Source: Streptomyces sp. NRRL F-6131
Lineage (GTDB): Bacteria; Actinomycetota; Actinomycetes; Streptomycetales; Streptomycetaceae
DNA length: 34,347 bases
NCBI GenBank assembly: GCA_000719695.1
Contig: JOHN01000095.1
Span: forward strand, 1 to 34,347
Direction of reading: 5' to 3'
The notes beneath the pieces are model-generated. The model had not been told where the DNA came from. It did not search any database and was given only the letters and a program-made list of their open reading frames with translations. The position numbers and the translations under genes are program-made. Numbering within the stretch: the stretch's first letter is position 1; every line of letters starts with the position of its first letter. Below, in pieces: positions 7,209-14,176 of this stretch.

Positions 7209-8414
7209 ATGGGCATGCGGATGCGGGCGACCCTCACCGCGACCCTGGTCGTCGCGGTGGCGCTGGGCCTGGCGGCGGCTGCGCTGATGGCCGGGCTGAA
7301 CTCGAGCCTGGAGCAGAGCGCGCGGGCCGAGGCGGCGACCAGGGCCACTCTCGCCGCAGTCACCGTCGCGGCGGGCGGGGAGCCGGCGCTGACCATAGCG
7401 GAAGACACGCAGGTGCTGGACGAGGCCAACGGCGTGATCGCCTGGGTCGACAGCGGCGACTACACCGTCGAACAGTCGCTGGTGCAGACCGCCGACGGGC
7501 GGTTCATCGTCCAGGGACGGGCCTCGCTGGCCCCCGCGGAGCACGCGCTGGCCACGCTGCGGACCCTGCTGATCCCCGGGATTCCGGCACTGCTGGTCCT
7601 GGTGGCCCTGTTGACCTGGGCGTCCGTCGGGCGGGCGCTGCGGCCGGTCTCGGCGATCCGTGCCAAGGTCGCCGACATCACCGCCCATGACCTGCACGAA
7701 CGGGTCCCCGTCCCAGACGCCCGCGACGAGATCGGCGCGCTGGCCCGCACCGTCAACGCCACTCTCGACCGCCTCCAGACGGCCGTCGAGGCGCACAAGC
7801 AGTTCGTCGCCGACACCGCCCACGAACTCCGCAGCCCGCTGACGATCCTGCGCACCCGCCTCGAACTCTCCGGAGACAGCGCCCAAGCCCTGGCCGACGT
7901 GGAACGCCTCCAGGCCCTCACCACCGACCTGCTCCTCCTGGCCCGGCTCGACGCGGGCGAACCATGCCGCGACGAAGAGGTCGACCTCGCCCAGGTCGTG
8001 GCCGAGGAGGCGGCCCAGAAGCGGCCGCGTCCCGAGGTGAAGGTGACGATGGCCTTGACGCCCGACCTGCTCGTCCAGGGCTCATCCGGCCAGCTGCGAA
8101 GACTCGTCGCGAGCCTGGTGGACAACGCCGTCCGGCACGCGGACACCTCCGTCGCGGTCACTCTTGACGCCGCTGACGACTCGGCCGTACTCGAGGTCTC
8201 CGACGACGGCCCAGGCATCCCGCCCCACCACCGCGAGACGGTCTTCGACCGCTTCGCCCGCCTCGATCACGCCCGCACCCGCGACACCGGCGGCTCCGGC
8301 CCGGGCCTCGCCATCGCCCGCGACATCACGACCGCGCACGAAGGCACCCTTCGCCTGGCCGACCAGGCGAAGGGCACCAGGATGCGGGCCGTCCTACTGC
8401 TCGCCGACGGCTAG
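7209..8414 (+). CDS. Membrane sensor histidine kinase
   Basis: The 401-residue kinase starts at ATG 7209 because GGAGG (7197-7201) lies 7 bases upstream; a GTG at 7203 overlaps the regulator stop but is too close to that site. Membrane segments lie at about 8-30 and 120-140, with an extracytoplasmic domain of about 90 residues between them. HAMP follows (140-195), then HisKA with H205 (DTAHELRSPLTI). The ATPase domain has the N-box N306 (LVDNAVRHA), the G1 box DDGPGIP and an F-box FDRFARLD. The G2 box reads GGSGPGLAIA where GSGLGL is usual. It forms one operon with the response regulator. Its signal is unknown; the neighbouring secreted protein is a candidate target. Confidence 0.9.
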   Translation: MGMRMRATLTATLVVAVALGLAAAALMAGLNSSLEQSARAEAATRATLAAVTVAAGGEPALTIAEDTQVLDEANGVIAWVDSGDYTVEQSLVQTADGRFIVQGRASLAPAEHALATLRTLLIPGIPALLVLVALLTWASVGRALRPVSAIRAKVADITAHDLHERVPVPDARDEIGALARTVNATLDRLQTAVEAHKQFVADTAHELRSPLTILRTRLELSGDSAQALADVERLQALTTDLLLLARLDAGEPCRDEEVDLAQVVAEEAAQKRPRPEVKVTMALTPDLLVQGSSGQLRRLVASLVDNAVRHADTSVAVTLDAADDSAVLEVSDDGPGIPPHHRETVFDRFARLDHARTRDTGGSGPGLAIARDITTAHEGTLRLADQAKGTRMRAVLLLADG

Positions 8415-8617
8415 GGGTAATAGGGCTGGCCTGCAGAGAGCCACTGTGGAAGCCAGAGCTGCTGCGCGGCGAGACGCCGCCGGACACCGGCACCGTCGGC
8501 CTGTTCGAAGCAGCCCTAAAGTTCACTTTCCCCTTCGAGGAGGGGCAGGAGTGGCTAGCACAGGCCGACTCTCCGGGGGCCGACGGTGAAGCAGGCCGCG
8601 GGTCGGCAAGCGGAAGG
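8415..8617 (+). other. Gene remnant or spacer after the kinase gene
   Basis: From about 8437 one plus-strand frame reads as a natural-looking protein tail (LRGETPPDTGTVGLFEAA, then FPFEEGQEWLAQADSPGA) and ends at the TAG at 8627-8629. It has no start codon and no recognisable family. It may be the 3' end of a lost gene. Nothing else is visible. Confidence 0.3.
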
Positions 8618-8649
8618 GCCCGGGTGTAGCCCGAGGGCTACACCCGGGC
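8618..8649. terminator. Strong 15-bp hairpin, likely terminator
   Basis: GCCCGGGTGTAGCCC (8618-8632) is followed by a 2-base centre and its exact complement (8635-8649). Streptomyces terminators often lack a U-tract. Its position suits either the end of the frame at 8437-8629 on the plus strand or the end of the tRNA-like sequence on the minus strand. Confidence 0.75.
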
Positions 8650-8679
8650 TCACCTCTGGGCGGGAGGTCCGTCGTGTAG

Positions 8680-8755
8680 TGGGCGAGGCTGGAGTTGAAC
8701 CGGCAGTCGGCGCCGCTATTCGGAGAGTTCCGATACCCGACTGCACCATTAGGCG
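8680..8755 (-). pseudogene. tRNA-like remnant (3' half)
   Basis: Read on the minus strand, this stretch contains a good T-arm: GCCGG, the loop TTCAACT and CCAGC, with one mismatch in the stem. CTCGCCC follows, like the 3' strand of an acceptor stem, and a terminator hairpin lies 30 bases downstream. Upstream lie the paired arms GCAGTCGG and CCGACTGC enclosing an inner stem. A matching 5' acceptor strand and a normal 7-base anticodon loop cannot be drawn, so this is at most a decayed or chimeric tRNA. It lies just before the integrase-like genes. Confidence 0.3.
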
Positions 8756-8831
8756 TGTCCGACGACTACCGCACTCGTTTGGTGCAGCGTGCCCTCAACG
8801 AGCGGCATGCCGGGTTGTGGGAGGTCGGTAC

Positions 8832-9164
8832 GTGAGCAGGAAGATGGGCTTCCGTTGGCACTTGCGGCAGTTGATGGCCGGCCAGGGGATATTCCAGACC
8901 GCTGAGCTGGTCCCCAAGCTGGCCGAGCGCGGTGTCCACCTCTCGCGTGAACAGGTCTTCCGGCTGGTCACCCCGCCACCGCAGCGGCTTTCGATGGACA
9001 CCCTGGCCGCGCTGTGCGACATCCTGGGCTGCGGGGTCCAGGACCTCATCGAAGTGGTCGTCGTCGACGAGCAGATCCGCAAGACCGCTACCGGCGGTGC
9101 CGAGCCGGCGGCGCCCGCACCCGTGGCGCGGCGGACCACGATCCGCCGCCCCGGCCAGGCGTGA
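8832..9164 (+). CDS. Small helix-turn-helix protein (Cro/C1-type) paired with a zinc-ribbon integrase-like gene
   Basis: The 110-residue protein starts at the GTG preceded by GGGAGG at an 8-9 base spacing; the frame is open further upstream but without a ribosome site. Residues about 10-70 form a Cro/C1-type fold: LVPKLAERGVHLSREQVFRL is the helix-turn-helix and LSMDTLAALCDILGCGVQDLI the C-terminal helices typical of these small regulators. The tail is Ala/Pro-rich and basic (TTIRRPGQA). It overlaps the following gene by 4 bases (GTGA). This small-HTH plus zinc-ribbon pairing recurs, from memory, in actinobacterial accessory regions. Confidence 0.8.
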   Translation: MSRKMGFRWHLRQLMAGQGIFQTAELVPKLAERGVHLSREQVFRLVTPPPQRLSMDTLAALCDILGCGVQDLIEVVVVDEQIRKTATGGAEPAAPAPVARRTTIRRPGQA

Positions 9165-10590
9165 ACGGCACCGCCGCCTTCGGCGAGGTCGTGCAACTCG
9201 TCCGCACGGCAGTCCCGTTGCTCGACGACCACGTGGTTGAGCGGGCGGTGGCCGGCGCGGTGGCACCGCGCACCGCCCGCTCCACCCTCACCTACCTGAC
9301 CGGACACCGCGACTGGCTCACCGCCGGCGACCCGCGCCTGCCCACCGGGGTGCTGCGGCTGCTGGACGGACTGCGCGCGGCCGGCGTCACCGAGGCTGTG
9401 GTCCCGGGGTGCGCCGACTGCTCCCGGCCCATGGCCCTGACCCGCCGCGGCGAGGACGGCTCCCGGATCTGCCGGCCCTGCGCGTCCGCCCGCTCAGCCG
9501 CCACCTGCCAGCGCTGCAACCGCCACCGCCCGGTCGCCGCCCGCCAGGCCGACGCGAGCGCCCTGTGCGGCGACTGCTACGACCGCCCCACCACAGTCTG
9601 CTCGGGTTGCGGCGAGATGCGTCCCGTCAAGGCACACACGGCCAACGGCCCTGTGTGCAAAGGCTGTTACAGCCGTAGCCCGCGTACCTGCGGCCACTGC
9701 CGGCAGGAGCGCCAGATCGTCATCAAGGCAGGCCAGGGCAACCCGGACCTCTGCGCCAGCTGCTACAACGGCCCGCGAAAGCCGTGCTCGCGCTGCGGCA
9801 AGATCCGCACCTGCCGCGGAGTGCGCACCGGCATCTTCCTGTGCCTGTCGTGCACCCCGCGCCCCCAGGCCGGCGCCCGGTGCGCCAAGGTCCGCGACGT
9901 AAAGACCCGCTGGCCCATCGGCCCCGTCTGCAGCTCCTGCTACGGATACATCCGCCGCCACCCCATGCCCTGCCCAGGCTGCGGCGACCACCAGCCCATG
10001 ATCGGCGCCACCCCGGACGGAGCGCCACGGTGCGCTCCCTGCAGCGGAGTTGACCGCCGCTACGCCTGCCCGCGCTGCGGCGGCCCCGACGGACCCGGGC
10101 GTCGCGGCGAGTGCGTCCGCTGCCAGGCCGCCGACGAACTGCGCCGCTACTTCGGCACCGGCGACCTCCTCGCCCCGCTGGTCGCCGCTCTCGAAGGCAG
10201 CGAGCGCCCGGACAACGTCCTCCACTGGCTGCAGTGCCCCGACAGCTCCGCGGCCCTCCTACTCCAACTGCTCGCCAGCGGACACCAACCCACCCACGAA
10301 CTCCTCGACGCGTTCCCCCGCCGCACCGCCGCCGTCCACCTGCGCCAGCTCCTCGTGGCCCACCGCATCCTGCCCGCACGCAACGAACGCCTCGCCCGCA
10401 CCGAAACCTGGATGCACCGCCTCCTGGCAGACGCCGACCCCCTGAGCACCGCCACCTCCTCCAGCCCTACACCACCTGGCTCGTCCTGCGACGGCTGCGC
10501 CAGCGCGCCGACACCCACGGCCTCACCGACTCCAGCGTCACCTACGCCCGCGAACAAGCCCGCTGCGCACTCGCCTTCCTGCGCTGGCTT
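9161..10590 (+). pseudogene. Zinc-ribbon integrase-like protein, frameshifted and truncated
   Basis: The gene starts at a GTG overlapping the upstream stop. About residues 75-330 contain a long series of C-x2-C motifs (CADCSRPM, CQRCNRHR, CSGCGEMR, CGHCRQER, CSRCGKIR, CPGCGDHQ, CPRCGGPD), enough for several zinc ribbons. A helical region (ADELRRYFGTGDLLAPLVAAL) follows. At the C-run near 10438-10442 the frame is lost by one base; the natural continuation (LLQPYTTWLVLRRLRQRADT, then YAREQARCALAFLRWLAE) is in another frame. The gene is then cut at 10590 by a repeat copy, so the tyrosine-recombinase-like C-terminus seen, from memory, in relatives is missing. Clearly inactive. Confidence 0.75.
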
Positions 10591-10688
10591 GCTGAGTCTC
10601 GCTTCCGCGCGCTGGTCGTTCTCGCGGAGTGCCCACGGACCGTCTCACCACGTGCGGAGACAACGCCAGCTCAGCGGCAGACCTCGCT
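10591..10688. mobile_element. MITE-like repeat, copy A (98-bp form)
   Basis: This is identical over 98 bp to copy B at 12001-12098. It begins GCTGAGTCTCGC and ends GCAGACCTCGCT, and lacks the last 47 bp present in copies C and D. The left flank is the broken integrase-like gene; the right flank is the middle of an M4 peptidase gene. No target duplication is visible, so this copy marks a rearrangement junction rather than a simple insertion. Confidence 0.82.
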
Positions 10689-10983
10689 CTCATCGGGCGT
10701 GGGCAACCACTGGTTCTACTTGGCCAGCGAGGGCAGCGGCAGCAAGACCGTCAACGGCGTCACCTGCAACAGCCCGACCTGCAACGGCTCGACCGTGACC
10801 GGCATCGGCAACCAGAAGGTGGCCGCGGTCTGGTACCGCGCGCTGACCGTCTACATGACCTCCACCACGGACTACAAGGGCGCGCGCACCGCGTCCCTGA
10901 ACGCCGCGAAGGACCTGTACGGCACCGGCAGCACCGAGTACAACGCGGTGGCCGCGGCCTGGAGCGCCGTCAGCGTCGGCTGA
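10689..10983 (+). pseudogene. C-terminal fragment of an M4 (thermolysin-type) metallopeptidase
   Basis: The frame from the repeat border to TGA reads SSGVGNHWFYLASEG, then NGVTCNSPTCNGSTVTGIG, QKVAAVWYRALTVYMTST and a LNAAKDLYG tail. That is the C-terminal domain of secreted M4 peptidases; the conserved histidine after GVGN corresponds to the transition-state-stabilising His of thermolysin. The HExxH zinc site, propeptide and signal are absent, lost at the junction with repeat copy A. About 97 codons remain and cannot be active alone. Confidence 0.8.
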
Positions 10984-11007
10984 CCCGACGGGGCCTGAGA
11001 CCACGAC

Positions 11008-11049
11008 AGCCCCTGCGGGCCGAGCCTCCGGGCCCGGCCCGCAGGGGCT
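11008..11049. terminator. Bidirectional terminator between convergent genes
   Basis: AGCCCCTGCGGGCC at 11008-11021 pairs perfectly with its complement at 11036-11049 (14-bp stem, 14-base loop). It sits between the peptidase fragment (plus) and the ATPase gene (minus), serving both. Confidence 0.8.
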
Positions 11050-11052
11050 CCG

Positions 11053-11703
11053 TCATGCCGCGTCGAAGGTGACCCGGGGCAGCTGCTCGCGGGCCGAGCG
11101 GTCGAGCAGGGTGACGGAGGCGGACTCCGGAGCGGCGGCGGCGCCGTGCGCGCGCAGGGCGCCGACCAGCCGGCCGAGGCCGCGGTCGTGCCGTGCGAAG
11201 GTGCGGCGCGGGGCCGAGCGGCCCCGGGCGTGCTGGCCGGTGAGGGCCTCGGTGGTGCCCACGTCGAGTATGACCAGGTGGAGTTCGCGGCCCTGGGGCG
11301 CGAGCAGCCGGGCCAGGTGATGGCGCAGCCAGGACCGGCTGCCGCAGTCGTGGACCAGGAGTTCGGCGCCGTCGCGCGCGCTGGTGTGCAGCCGGCGGAA
11401 GTGCCGCAGCCGGGCCCAGGGGCGGTAGACGGAGTAGGGGAGCCAGGCGGGCATCACGGCCTCGCAGGCCAGGTGGGTGGTGCGCGGGTCCATCACCGGG
11501 GCGGCGGCCGCCCACTGCGCGAGCGCGGTGCTCTTGCCGCTGCCCGGCAGGCCAGAGACGACCACCACCGCGCCGGGCGGGTAGCTGAGGGTGCGGGGGA
11601 CGGCCGCGCCGCCGCGCAGGTCGACGAGGCCGCGCGGGCGCAGACCGGCCGGTGCGGTCCGGGCGGTCGCGGTGGTCCGGGGGTCCTCGAGGTCATGCGG
11701 CAC
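11053..11703 (-). CDS. P-loop ATPase/kinase-like protein next to terD
   Basis: The protein is about 216 residues from the GTG at 11703; a GTG at 11760 is also in frame but starts inside the divergent promoter region. It has a Walker A motif GLPGSGKS about 50 residues in. [11 protein letters not shown] and [14 protein letters not shown] give beta-strand ends expected around Walker B and the far side of the sheet. A basic lid-like stretch follows ([19 protein letters not shown]). The fold matches small AAA/zeta-toxin-like or nucleoside-kinase-like proteins; substrate unknown. It is divergent from the terD remnant, with a palindromic operator between. It is the only intact gene between repeat copies A and B. 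Confidence 0.72.
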   Translation of the reverse strand: MPHDLEDPRTTATARTAPAGLRPRGLVDLRGGAAVPRTLSYPPGAVVVVSGLPGSGKSTALAQWAAAAPVMDPRTTHLACEAVMPAWLPYSVYRPWARLRHFRRLHTSARDGAELLVHDCGSRSWLRHHLARLLAPQGRELHLVILDVGTTEALTGQHARGRSAPRRTFARHDRGLGRLVGALRAHGAAAAPESASVTLLDRSAREQLPRVTFDAA

Positions 11704-11808
11704 GGGGATCCGTCCTGTTGGGCGGGCGTATCGGGCATCTACAGCGACGTAAATTAGCACGGGGCGGTTGCGGTGCTCCGGGCGTCCGGGTGGTGCCGCC
11801 GCGTTTCG

Positions 11809-11826
11809 ATCTACAGTGTTGTAGAT
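11809..11826. promoter_or_regulatory. 18-bp palindromic operator between the ATPase gene and terD
   Basis: ATCTACA (11809-11815), GTGT, TGTAGAT (11820-11826) is a perfect 7-bp dyad. A weaker related half site (ATCTACAGCGACGTAA) lies at about 11737-11752, near the ATPase start. The TACA/TGTA core with a short centre resembles operators of the BlaI/MecI/CopY regulator type. That assignment is inference. Confidence 0.5.
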
Positions 11827-11885
11827 TCGCAGGAACGTGGTGCCCGTGGGTCGACCTGCGGGTAGGACACACCTGGAGGGGCGAC

Positions 11886-12005
11886 GTGGGAGTCACGCTG
11901 GCCAAGGGCGGCAACGTCTCACTGACGAAGGAGGCGCCCGGCCTGACCTCGGTCATCGTCGGACTGGGCTGGGACGTGCGCACCACCACGGGCGCCGACT
12001 GCTGA
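11886..12005 (+). pseudogene. terD: N-terminal fragment of terD (tellurium-resistance/stress TerD family)
   Basis: A GTG after GGAGG opens a frame reading [20 protein letters not shown] followed by [18 protein letters not shown]. This is the highly conserved start of TerD-domain proteins, which are calcium-binding stress proteins. The next conserved residues (FDLD, first Ca-binding aspartates) are missing. The repeat copy B begins right there and supplies TGC TGA as a false end. Only about 40 of roughly 190 residues remain. Confidence 0.85.
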
Positions 12006-12098
12006 GTCTCGCTTCCGCGCGCTGGTCGTTCTCGCGGAGTGCCCACGGACCGTCTCACCACGTGCGGAGACAACGCCAGCTCAGCGGCAGACCTCGCT
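12001..12098. mobile_element. MITE-like repeat, copy B (98-bp form)
   Basis: This is identical to copy A and in the same orientation, 1.4 kb away. The left flank is terD broken after codon 38; the right flank is a helicase-gene fragment. Like copy A it lacks the right 47 bp of the full-length copies and shows no target duplication. Confidence 0.82.
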
Positions 12099-12321
12099 CG
12101 CGGAGAAGGAGCGGCGGAACCTGGCAGCGGCGGCGCAGTACCGGGAGCGGGAGGGCCACTTGAACGTCCCCCGCAAGCACCCCGAACGCCTGGTGCTGGA
12201 CGACGGGACCGTGGTCGAGGTGAGCCTGGGCCTGTTCATCGCCAACAGCCGCCTCCGACGCGCCACCATCCCGGCCGAGCGGGCTGCCCGGCTGACCGAG
12301 CTCGGGATCCGCTGGGAGTAG
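12099..12321 (+). pseudogene. C-terminal fragment of a helicase with helicase-associated (HA) domain
   Basis: The frame from the repeat border reads EKERRNLAAAAQYREREGHL, NVPRKHPERLVLDDGTVVEV and RLTELGIRWE, then TAG. The pattern Y-x-R-E-G-H-x-x-V-P with L-G-x-x-I/F ... R-R-A and a closing L-x-x-L-G-I-x-W is the HA repeat found in the tails of large actinobacterial DEAD/DEAH helicases, often near chromosome ends or on plasmids. The motor domains are absent. The upstream part was lost at the junction with repeat copy B. Confidence 0.75.
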
Positions 12322-12366
12322 GCCGGTCGGCGGGACGGGGCCCGGGGTGGCAGGCGGTTGGTCTGT

Positions 12367-12486
12367 TGCTGAGTCTCGCAGCGGTGCACGGGGCTGTCTC
12401 ATGGCGATGTCAGTGAGGCGGGCTGCTGAGTTGGTGCTTTCTGTTCACGCAGCGAGACGGCCCCTGGGCACCGCTGCGAGACCAAC
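12367..12486. mobile_element. MITE-like repeat, copy E (about 120 bp, opposite orientation)
   Basis: The copy starts TTGCTGAGTCTCGCAGCGG and ends with the complement of GTTGGTCTCGCAGCGG. The terminal inverted repeats share GTCTCGCAGCGGTGC and, after a small gap, GGGGC(T/C)GTCTC. Read in reverse it aligns with copies C and D (for example GCTGTCTC, TGTCAGYGAGG, GCTGAGYTGGTG, GCGAGACGGCC). It is therefore a diverged member of the same family with better-preserved ends. Confidence 0.72.
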
Positions 12487-12610
12487 GAGTACACGGGGAT
12501 GATAGTCAGCAGGTTTCCGAGGTCATCGACGGCCTCCAGCCACATGAACGCTGGGGGACCGGACGGCGAGGCGGGTTCGAGGTCGTCGGCCAGCGGCGGC
12601 GTGATCGCGC
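12487..12610 (-). pseudogene. Possible small gene remnant next to copy E
   Basis: On the minus strand a frame without a start codon reads ADDLEPASPSGPPAFMWLEA followed by VDDLGNLLTIIPVYS and then runs into repeat copy E. The composition is protein-like, but no family is recognised. It may be the tail of a gene following the membrane-protein remnant. Confidence 0.3.
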
Positions 12611-12613
12611 AGG

Positions 12614-12974
12614 CTAGAGCGTGCTACCCACCAGGCCGGCCACCAGGCCGAAACCGGTCGGCAAAGCGTACGCAACGTTGGCCGGCGGCCGCCCGTGGAG
12701 GCGCTCGACAAGTGCGGCCGTGACGATGCCGAACGTCGCGGCATACAGCAGGATGTCGTTGCTGTTGAGGCTGGACCAACCGTGGGCAGTCAGTGCAGTG
12801 ATAGTCATGACACCACCGAAGATGGCCCCCGCCGTGAGGACGTCGGTCGGCCGCACCACCAGCCGAGTGTGGCCGGTGTTCGAGCGCTGGCGTGAGCTGG
12901 TACACCAGCACTGCAACGACGGTGATCTCTACCACGGTGGCGGCGGCGAACGAGATCATGAAGAAGGTCTTCAA
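12614..12974 (-). pseudogene. Small multi-pass membrane protein, frameshifted
   Basis: From a TTG at 12974 (GGAAAGG upstream), or the ATG at 12959, one frame gives MKTFFMISFAAATVVEITVV and a further AVLVYQLTPALEHRP. A second frame then gives DVLTAGAIFGGVMTITAL, NDILLYAATFGIVTAALVER and VAYALPTGFGLVAGLVGS. Together these make four membrane segments in about 115 residues. The switch occurs near 12870-12885. It could be a frameshift or two overlapping small membrane genes, the second starting at a GTG at the VVRPTD stretch. It lies directly after the secreted-protein remnant on the same strand. Confidence 0.5.
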
Positions 12975-13020
12975 CCTGATGCCCTTTCCGGCGGCTGAGA
13001 CCGCAGGTAGTCGATCCGGG

Positions 13021-13655
13021 TCAGTAGCAGTTGTTGGCAACGGTGGCGAGTCCGGTGATCTCGCCGAATATCGCGGTCAATGCCTTCATCCGTTCCTGGA
13101 CATTGCCAGCCCTGACAACCAGACGGGCTCCCCGGTAGATGCCTCCAAGCTTGGTCAGCTTGGAGGCGAGCACGGCATTGCCAGCGATGAAGACGCCGAT
13201 CGAGCCGACACACCTGGCAATCTGCCAGGTCGTGTGCCAGTCGAAGGCGAGGAAACTCTGAAACGCGGCACCATCGACCGGCAAGCCCTTGGTGATGGCG
13301 CCGACAGCGGATCCGGGGGCTGGGGCGGCGAGATCCCCGAATGCCTCCAGCGCCTGCCGCTGGGCGGACTCGTTGCCCGGGTACATGCCTCGACGATCTG
13401 CTGGATGGTCGGCGCCGGACCGAGAGCGACGAAGCGCTCCTCCAGGCCCTCGTACACAATCTCCGGGGCCTCGACCTCCTGGAATACCTCAGCGGAGGCC
13501 ACGGCCTGGACCTTCACGGCCTCCGTTGCCTGGTTTCCGCGCTGACTCGCCTGGGCCACACCCGATACTGCCCCCAGGGTCAGGGCGGTCGCGACGGCTA
13601 TGGCGGTGATGCGGAGCGGAGCGGCTGAACGAGATGTCACAACGGCGCTGCACAT
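13021..13655 (-). pseudogene. Secreted protein of unknown function, frameshifted
   Basis: The first frame starts at ATG 13655 (AAGGGG about 11 bases upstream). It has a long signal peptide (RITAIAVATALTLGAVSGVA then QA) and a helical stretch (EVFQEVEAPEIVYEGLEERF, APTIQQIVEA). Near 13386-13395 the sense moves to another frame: YPGNESAQRQALEAFGDLAA, AFQSFLAFDWHTTWQIARCV and ending VANNCY. That part holds a hydrophobic helix and ends in a conserved-looking Cys-Tyr. The two parts fit one secreted protein of about 210 residues broken by a single shift. An alternative is a second gene starting at the ATG at 13386. No family recognised. Confidence 0.5.
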
Positions 13656-13691
13656 GCGGGAATTACCCCTTCGTTGACAGTGATCGCACAT

Positions 13692-14031
13692 GCTCTGTCG
13701 CCGCCGGAGGCTGTCACCCCGGACCCCGCTCCAGCAGCGGCGTGTGGATCAGAATGCATCAATTACTCATTACTGAAAGGAAGTTGACCGATGCCAAGAC
13801 GGACTGAAAAGGGAGATGACAGTGAACACCAGACACGCGGCCAGTGGATACGGCCGCGCTGAAGCACAGCCGTATCCCGAAGTCGCGATCACGCCTTCAT
13901 GACCAACCCACCTGCATGAGACCTGTCTTGACTAGTCGTCAGTATGCCTGCGAAAAGATGAGGTTTGGATGAGGTGGGTCACCGTCTCCCTGGACCGATG
14001 CGTAGACCGCCCGTGGTTCCTCAGCGCTCGT
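13692..14031. other. Intergenic stretch without a recognisable gene
   Basis: No convincing frame on either strand. The stretch is less GC-rich than its surroundings, particularly 13740-13830, and ends at repeat copy C. It may contain the promoter of the secreted-protein gene. Confidence 0.5.
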
Positions 14032-14176
14032 TGCTGAGTCTCGCTTCCGCGCGCTGGTTGTTCTCGCGGAGCGCCCACGGGCCGTCTCGCCACGTGCGGA
14101 GACAACACCAGCTCAGCGGCAGACCTCGTTGACACTACAACGAGACAGCCCCCGGACACCGCAGTGAGAGTCAGCA
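14032..14176. mobile_element. MITE-like repeat, copy C (145-bp full-length form)
   Basis: The ends are TGCTGAGTCTCGC and, complemented, TGCTGACTCTCAC, so the copy is closed by inverted repeats. Over 145 bp it differs from copy D at only three positions that I can see. Its right end supplies the TGC TGA that terminates the oxidoreductase gene. No clear target duplication flanks it. Confidence 0.8.

Noticed and set aside
8680..8755. A functional tRNA gene
   Set aside because: Only the T-arm and a 3' acceptor-like strand fit; no matching 5' acceptor strand or 7-base anticodon loop can be drawn.
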